9,126 nt of DNA, from positions 1 through 9,126 of the forward strand of contig NZ_JAIKXF010000006.1 in the NCBI RefSeq assembly GCF_024684275.1, given 5' to 3'. The position numbers were made by a program, and so were the translations under genes. The stretch comes from Ruminococcus sp. (GTDB lineage Bacteria; Bacillota_A; Clostridia; Oscillospirales; Ruminococcaceae). This document shows positions 4,845-9,126 of the stretch, one piece after another. How positions within the stretch are numbered: position 1 is the stretch's first letter; every line of letters starts with the position of its first letter. The notes beneath the pieces were generated by a model, which saw only the letters and a program-made list of their open reading frames with translations, searched no databases and had not been told where the DNA came from.

Positions 4845-6764
4845 ATGAGAATTGTAGATCTGCTCAGCAAAAATAGCATCAAGCTAAACGCTTCCCCAAA
4901 GTCAAAATCCGAAGCTATCGATATGCTCATAGACCTTCAGGTAAAAGGCGGAAATATCGCCGATAAGGAAGCTTATAAAAAAGGCATCATAGCAAGAGAG
5001 GAAAAAGGTTCGACCGCTGTTGGCGAAGGAATTGCAATACCACACGCAAAAAGCGAAGCTGTAAAGGCTCCATCACTGGCGGCAATGACAGTTCCGGATG
5101 GAGTTGATTACGAAGCCCTTGATGATGAGCCCTCAAATCTGCTGTTTATGATAGCAGCCCCCAATGACGGAGATGTTCATCTTGAAGTTCTGTCCAGACT
5201 TATGACTATACTCATGGACGAGGATTTCAGAGACGACCTTCTGAAAGCCAAGGACGCTGATGAGTTCCTGAAGGTCATCGACGATATGGAGAAAGAGAAA
5301 TATCCCGACGAACCTGCTGCTGAAGAAAGATCCGAAAACGGATATAAAGTTCTTGCGGTAACCGCCTGCCCGACGGGTATTGCCCACACCTATATGGCTG
5401 CCGAGGCTCTTGAAAAAGCAGGCAAAAAGCTGGGTATCTCTATTAAAGTTGAGACAAACGGTTCCGGCGGCGCAAAGAATATCCTCACTCAGGAAGAGAT
5501 CGACGCCTGCGACGGTATAATCGTAGCTGCCGACAAGACTGTCTCTATGGCGCGTTTCAACGGCAAAAAAGTCATAAAGACCAAGGTATCAGACGGTATA
5601 AAGATCCCCGAGGAGCTTATAAACCGCATCGAAGCAGGAGACGCTCCCGTATATCATCATGAGGGCGAAGCCGACAGCAGCTCATCGAGCACATCTGACA
5701 GCGAAGGCTTCGGAAGAAAGCTTTACAAACACCTCATGAACGGCGTTTCAAATATGCTGCCCTTCACAGTTGCGGGAGGCATTTTTATCGCGATAGCCTT
5801 CCTGATAGACTCCTTCGGAGGCGCTCCTCAGGACGGTGATTTCGGTTCCCACCTTGCGGCTGCGGCATGGTTCAAGACTATCGGAAACTACGCTTTCCAG
5901 TTCATGATACCTGTGCTTGCAGGATATATCGGACTCAGCATCGCTGACCGCCCCGGCTTCCTTGTCGGTATGGCAGGAGGCGCAATGGCAGCCGCAGGTG
6001 CAACCTTTGCATCTCCGGGAGGAGACGTTCCCTCAGGCTTCCTCGGTGCGCTGCTGGCGGGCTTTATCGGCGGATACCTCACACTTTGCCTGGAAAGGGC
6101 GTGCAATAAGCTGCCCAAGGCTCTCAACGGTATCAAGCCCGTACTCATTTATCCTCTCGGAGGACTCGCCATTGTCGGCATCATGATGTGTGCAGTCAAC
6201 CCTGTAATGGGCATTCTCAACGACGGTCTCTCCAACTTCCTCAACAGCATGGGCGACTCGAGCAAGGTCCTCCTTGGCTGCATACTCGGAGGTATGATGG
6301 CGATAGACATGGGCGGTCCCTTCAACAAGGCAGCCTATGTATTCGGCGTTGCTGCTATCTCTCAGGGCAACTTCAATATCATGGCAGCAGTAATGTTAGG
6401 AGGTATGGTCCCTCCTATCGCTATAGCACTGGCTACCACATTCTTCAAAAACAGATTTACCGAGGAGGAATGCAAGAACGGTCCCGTCAACTACATTATG
6501 GGACTCAGCTTCATAACAGAAGGCGCTATCCCCTACGCCGCAGCTGACCCTGCAAGAGTGATCCCCTCCTGTATCGTAGGTGCGGCAACAGCAGGCGGCA
6601 TATCAATGGCATTCGGCTGTACGCTCAGAGCTCCTCACGGCGGTATATTCGTATTCCCTGTGGTAGGACACCCTCTCCAGTATGTTATAGCACTTGCCAT
6701 CGGCTCAGTAGTTGGAATGTTAATGCTAGCTCTGCTCAAAAAGAAGCATCCTCAGAACGCATAA
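4845..6764 (+). CDS. fruA: PTS fructose transporter, fused IIA-IIB-IIC
   Basis: This membrane permease imports fructose and phosphorylates it to fructose-1-phosphate during entry. All three domains sit in 639 residues, in the order usual for Gram-positive FruA. IIA is about 1-150, with the phosphorylated His67 in GIAIPHAKSEA. IIB is about 167-265, with Cys175 in TACPTGIAHTYMAAEAL. A Ser/Asp-rich linker (277-288) follows. IIC is about 290-632, with several hydrophobic segments starting at NMLPFTVAGGIFIAIAFLI, the conserved AIDMGGPFNKAAYVF (486-500), the FITEGAIPYAAADP motif (556-569) and HGGIFVFP near the end. The short tail LKKKHPQNA should be cytoplasmic. The start is ATG at 4845 with TAAGGAGG at 4829-4836. 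It lies 27 bp after fruK and 31 bp before ptsH. All key residues are present, so it looks functional. Confidence 0.95.
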   Translation: MRIVDLLSKNSIKLNASPKSKSEAIDMLIDLQVKGGNIADKEAYKKGIIAREEKGSTAVGEGIAIPHAKSEAVKAPSLAAMTVPDGVDYEALDDEPSNLLFMIAAPNDGDVHLEVLSRLMTILMDEDFRDDLLKAKDADEFLKVIDDMEKEKYPDEPAAEERSENGYKVLAVTACPTGIAHTYMAAEALEKAGKKLGISIKVETNGSGGAKNILTQEEIDACDGIIVAADKTVSMARFNGKKVIKTKVSDGIKIPEELINRIEAGDAPVYHHEGEADSSSSSTSDSEGFGRKLYKHLMNGVSNMLPFTVAGGIFIAIAFLIDSFGGAPQDGDFGSHLAAAAWFKTIGNYAFQFMIPVLAGYIGLSIADRPGFLVGMAGGAMAAAGATFASPGGDVPSGFLGALLAGFIGGYLTLCLERACNKLPKALNGIKPVLIYPLGGLAIVGIMMCAVNPVMGILNDGLSNFLNSMGDSSKVLLGCILGGMMAIDMGGPFNKAAYVFGVAAISQGNFNIMAAVMLGGMVPPIAIALATTFFKNRFTEEECKNGPVNYIMGLSFITEGAIPYAAADPARVIPSCIVGAATAGGISMAFGCTLRAPHGGIFVFPVVGHPLQYVIALAIGSVVGMLMLALLKKKHPQNA

Positions 6765-6795
6765 AACAAATCATTATTATAAGGAGTGAAAATTT

Positions 6796-7062
6796 ATGGT
6801 ATCAAAAAAGGTAACTATCGTAAACGCAGAAGGTATGCACATGAGACCCGCAGGTATGATCGCAAAGGCTGTCAAGGCTCATTCAGACAGCGAGGTCATT
6901 CTCAAAGCCAATGATAAGGACATCAAGGCTAAAAATGTCATGCAGATCATGGCAGCGGGACTCAAAAAGGGCACCGAAGTGGAAATAGTCGTTAACGGCG
7001 GTAACGAGCAGGCTGTTCTTGATGAACTCGCTGCAATGTTCGAGAACGGTTTCGGCGAATAA
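6796..7062 (+). CDS. ptsH: HPr phosphocarrier protein lacking the regulatory serine
   Basis: HPr is the small cytoplasmic protein that carries phosphate from Enzyme I to the sugar-specific IIA domain, here FruA. It has the standard 88 residues. The active site is MHMRPAG with His15 and Arg17, matching the LHxRPA family motif, and the C-terminus FENGFGE is typical of Firmicutes HPr. In Firmicutes, HPr kinase phosphorylates Ser46 to run catabolite repression through CcpA. Here the region reads IKAKNVMQIMAAGLKKG, with Asn47 in that place (one-residue offset), so regulation by HPr kinase at this site should be impossible. This suggests a fructose-dedicated HPr, by analogy with the HPr-like domain of enterobacterial FPr. 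The start is ATG 6796 with AAGGAG at 6781-6786. It is followed by a stem-loop and then ptsI. Confidence 0.93.
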   Translation: MVSKKVTIVNAEGMHMRPAGMIAKAVKAHSDSEVILKANDKDIKAKNVMQIMAAGLKKGTEVEIVVNGGNEQAVLDELAAMFENGFGE

Positions 7063-7075
7063 TTCCAAACGAAAA

Positions 7076-7099
7076 TGGGACGGCATCACTGCTGTCCCA
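7076..7099 (+). other. Stem-loop between ptsH and ptsI
   Basis: TGGGACGGCA and TGCTGTCCCA pair over 10 bp (one G-U) around a TCAC loop. No U-run follows, only TACC and then the ptsI ribosome binding site AAAGGAGGTG (7107-7116). It is therefore not a standard terminator. Its place suggests protection of an upstream mRNA end or a processing site that makes more HPr than Enzyme I, which is inferred only. Confidence 0.6.
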
Positions 7100-7123
7100 T
7101 ACCTTTAAAGGAGGTGCATCAAT

Positions 7124-8755
7124 ATGACCATTTTCAAAGGCAAGGGAGTTTACGGTGCTGTAGCTATCGGTAAGATCTCTGTTTTCAAACGAAGGGACAC
7201 AACTGTAAAGCGAATACACGTCAGGGATACAGCTGCCGAGAAGAAAAGACTGGAAGCCGCAAAGGAAGCGGCAACAGCTCAGCTTCAGGAAATATATGAC
7301 AAGGCACTCAAGGAGGTCGGTGAGCAGAATGCTCAGATCTTTGAGATACACATGATGATGATCGAAGATGACGATTACAACGAGTCCATCGAAAGTATTA
7401 TCGACACTCAGTCTGTCAATGCAGAATATGCAGTCTCGGTGACCGCCGATAACTTTTCAGAAATGTTCGCGTCTATGGACGATGCCTATATGCAGGCGCG
7501 CTCCGCAGACGTAAAGGATATATCGAATCGCATTATCGCCTGCCTTTCAGACGACGGTTCTCAGGAGAACAGCAGCGACGAAAAAGTGATAATCTGTGCA
7601 GACGATCTGGCTCCCAGCGAAACCGTTCTGCTGGACAAGAACAAGGTCCTCGCTTTTGTTACATCTCACGGCTCTTCAAATTCTCACACAGCTATACTGG
7701 CAAGGAATATGAATATCCCTGCCGTTATCGGTGCAGGTGATGATTTTCTCTCAGCTGTGTCAGCCGGTATGTTTGCCGCAGTTGACGGATATACCGGTGA
7801 GGTATTCCTCTCTCCTGACACCGAGGCTCTCGAAAAACTCGAAACGAAGCAGAAAGAGGACGAGGAAAAGAAGAGGCTTCTCCAGGAGTTAAAAGGCAAG
7901 GAAAACGTTACGCTCGACGGAACAAGGATCAATATTTTTGCCAATATCGGCGGAGTGGATCATATCGGAGCAGTTCTTGCCAACGACGCAGGAGGAATTG
8001 GTCTATTCCGAAGTGAATTTCTCTATCTTGAGAGCAGCGATTATCCGACCGAAGAGCAGCAGTTTGCTGCCTACAAAAAGGTGCTTGAAAGCATGGCTGG
8101 CAAAAAGGTCATTATACGTACTCTTGACATCGGCGCTGACAAGAAGGTGGATTATTTTGATCTCGCAAAGGAGGACAATCCTGCCCTCGGTTTCAGAGCT
8201 ATAAGGATCTGTCTCACTCGTCCAGAGATATTCAGGACACAGCTCCGTGCCCTTTACAGGGCTTCCGCATTCGGCAAGCTTGGTATCATGTTCCCTATGA
8301 TAACAAGTGTATCGGAGGTGGAACAGATCAAAAAAATATGCGCAGAGGTCAGAGAGGAGCTCCGCGTTGACGGAGTAGACTTCGATGAAAACGCAGAACT
8401 CGGTATAATGATCGAAACTCCCGCAGCAGCTGTCATAAGCGATAAACTTGCTCCTCTTGTTGACTTTTTCAGCGTAGGTACCAATGACCTGACACAATAC
8501 ACTCTCGCCTGTGACAGGCAAAACAGTGCCGTTGAACAGTTCGTTGATACACACCATGAAGCTATTCTCCGGCTCATAGAAATGTCTGCAAAAAATGCCC
8601 ATGCAAATGGTGCGTGGATAGGTATATGCGGCGAACTTGCAGCTGACACAAGTCTTACTGAAACATTCCTGAGAATGGGTATAGACGAGCTTTCAGTTTC
8701 GCCTTCCTTTGTACTCAAGGTCAGAGACGCAGTAAGACACACTGATCTCTCCTGA
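7124..8755 (+). CDS. ptsI: Phosphoenolpyruvate-protein phosphotransferase (PTS Enzyme I)
   Basis: Enzyme I takes phosphate from phosphoenolpyruvate and passes it to HPr, the first step of the PTS. The 543-residue cytoplasmic protein is in the normal range for Firmicutes. The N-terminal part (about 1-225) holds the HPr-binding helices and the phosphohistidine domain. Active-site His188 lies in HGSSNSHTAILAR, where enterobacterial EI has GGRTSHTAI. The C-terminal TIM-barrel PEP-binding half has GLFRSEFLYL, RTLDIGADKK, ALGFRAIRI, GIMIETPAA, the DFFSVGTNDLTQYTLACDR signature and GICGELAAD, with Cys502 as the general acid at the same number as in E. coli. The start is ATG 7124 with a strong AAAGGAGGTG at 7107-7116. 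It is the last gene of the operon, and together with ptsH it makes the operon self-sufficient. No clear terminator follows at once. Confidence 0.95.
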   Translation: MTIFKGKGVYGAVAIGKISVFKRRDTTVKRIHVRDTAAEKKRLEAAKEAATAQLQEIYDKALKEVGEQNAQIFEIHMMMIEDDDYNESIESIIDTQSVNAEYAVSVTADNFSEMFASMDDAYMQARSADVKDISNRIIACLSDDGSQENSSDEKVIICADDLAPSETVLLDKNKVLAFVTSHGSSNSHTAILARNMNIPAVIGAGDDFLSAVSAGMFAAVDGYTGEVFLSPDTEALEKLETKQKEDEEKKRLLQELKGKENVTLDGTRINIFANIGGVDHIGAVLANDAGGIGLFRSEFLYLESSDYPTEEQQFAAYKKVLESMAGKKVIIRTLDIGADKKVDYFDLAKEDNPALGFRAIRICLTRPEIFRTQLRALYRASAFGKLGIMFPMITSVSEVEQIKKICAEVREELRVDGVDFDENAELGIMIETPAAAVISDKLAPLVDFFSVGTNDLTQYTLACDRQNSAVEQFVDTHHEAILRLIEMSAKNAHANGAWIGICGELAADTSLTETFLRMGIDELSVSPSFVLKVRDAVRHTDLS

Positions 8756-8913
8756 TAATTAAACCAAACAAAAAAGCGCCTGTAACTGTGATATGAGTAT
8801 CGCTGTTATAATATACCAATAGCCCATAGTCGTATGACATACTCAGAAAATGTGTCATTTAAGTGGTTTTTTAACTTTTGACATGCTTCATAAAAAAGAT
8901 ACACCCTATTGAC
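8756..8913. other. Gene-free gap after ptsI
   Basis: The gap holds an imperfect stem-loop at 8783-8808 (TAACTGTGATA / TATCGCTGTTA, one mismatch and a G-U) without a U-run, and AAAAAAGCGCCTGT at 8770-8783, which resembles the left half of an intrinsic terminator with no matching right half. Otherwise it is AT-rich with no gene seen. The fru operon therefore lacks an obvious terminator of its own here. Confidence 0.5.
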
Positions 8914-8942
8914 AAAAATCGGAGCCGGATTATGCCGGCTCC
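8914..8942 (-). terminator. Intrinsic terminator of the serine recombinase gene
   Basis: GGAGCCGG (8921-8928) and CCGGCTCC (8935-8942) form a perfect 8-bp GC-rich stem around a 6-nt loop. On the minus strand the stem is followed by GATTTTTG, a good U-tract, and it lies 6 bp after the recombinase stop codon. On the + strand only TCATATTTATG follows, so it may weakly end fru operon transcription as well. Confidence 0.85.
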
Positions 8943-8948
8943 TCATAT

Positions 8949-9126
8949 TTATGTATACTTTCTTTCGTACTCTTTGATCCTGCGGTAGAAAGTATTGGTC
9001 CGCAGACCCATTTCTTTCTGAAACCATACCGCCGTAATAGTTCCGGACTTCCACTGCTCATACAGCTGTCCGAACTTTTCCCAGTCGATACGGATAGGCT
9101 GCCGACCTTTATACTTTCCCTGCGAC
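8949..9126 (-). CDS. Serine recombinase (resolvase/invertase family), C-terminal part, running off the window
   Basis: Reading leftward from the window edge gives 58 residues ending at TAA 8949-8951, including GKYKGRQPIRIDWEK, then W-K-S-G-TITAVWF and NTFYRRIKEYERKY. This is the C-terminal DNA-binding helix-turn-helix of resolvase/invertase-type serine recombinases: a [K/R]YKGR[x]P lead-in, an acidic helix, 'G-ITAV' and the final 'TFYRR-K-YE'. The catalytic N-terminal domain with its active Ser lies beyond the window, so activity cannot be judged. No start codon falls inside the window. The gene converges on the fru operon and is followed by its own terminator. It signals a mobile element, plasmid-like region or invertible segment to the right. 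The family call is fairly sure despite the short length. Confidence 0.8.
   Translation of the reverse strand, partial: SQGKYKGRQPIRIDWEKFGQLYEQWKSGTITAVWFQKEMGLRTNTFYRRIKEYERKYT

Noticed and set aside
8003..8602. 199-residue minus-strand frame inside ptsI
   Set aside because: It is the antisense shadow of a fully recognisable Enzyme I coding region.
8783..8808. Imperfect hairpin as the fru operon terminator
   Set aside because: There is no U-run after it, and the stem has a mismatch and a wobble pair; it is too weak to call.
8806..9054. 82-residue minus-strand frame
   Set aside because: It overlaps the recombinase C-terminus in another frame and crosses its terminator; the recombinase frame has clear family motifs.
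1..9126. CRISPR array or large tandem repeat
   Set aside because: No regularly spaced repeats with unique spacers were seen on either strand.

Overview
The window looks like a low- to mid-GC anaerobic Firmicute of the Clostridia, most like a Ruminococcus. This rests on AAGGAGG-type ribosome binding sites, TTG starts, a Gram-positive style fused IIA-IIB-IIC fructose PTS permease, and protein wording typical of that group. The genus is an inference from general resemblance, not from a search.

Left region (1-2484): a tight three-gene rightward cassette ending in a strong intrinsic terminator. It holds a WYL-domain helix-turn-helix regulator whose frame is broken by a seven-A tract, an AT-rich unfamiliar protein with possible uracil-DNA-glycosylase-like features, and a DnaQ-type exonuclease-fold protein that has lost most of its catalytic residues. 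WYL regulators often control phage-defence genes, so this is the best candidate here for an undescribed system, but no function can be proven from sequence.

Boundary (2485-2921): a leftward 3' fragment of a short-chain dehydrogenase gene stops about at a 23-nt sequence that reads exactly as the 3' end of a tRNA (T-loop to CCA). A long stem-loop terminator follows 7 nt later. This is the pattern left by a tRNA-targeting integrative element. I infer that the WYL cassette sits on the element side and the DNA to the right is the old chromosome flank.

Right region (3041-8755): a textbook sigma-A promoter overlaid by ATTCAATCAA-type repeats drives a five-gene fructose operon: fruR (DeoR repressor), fruK (1-phosphofructokinase), fruA (PTS IIABC), ptsH (HPr) and ptsI (Enzyme I). 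Together they form a complete phosphorelay: PEP to EI His188, to HPr His15, to FruA IIA His67, to IIB Cys175, to fructose entering through IIC. FruK then makes fructose-1,6-bisphosphate, and FruR probably senses fructose-1-phosphate. The HPr has Asn where the regulatory Ser46 should be, so HPr kinase should not control it at that site.

Right edge (8756-9126): about 190 bp without a gene, then the C-terminal end of a leftward serine recombinase gene with its own terminator, running off the window. Mobile DNA therefore appears to flank the fructose operon on both sides.
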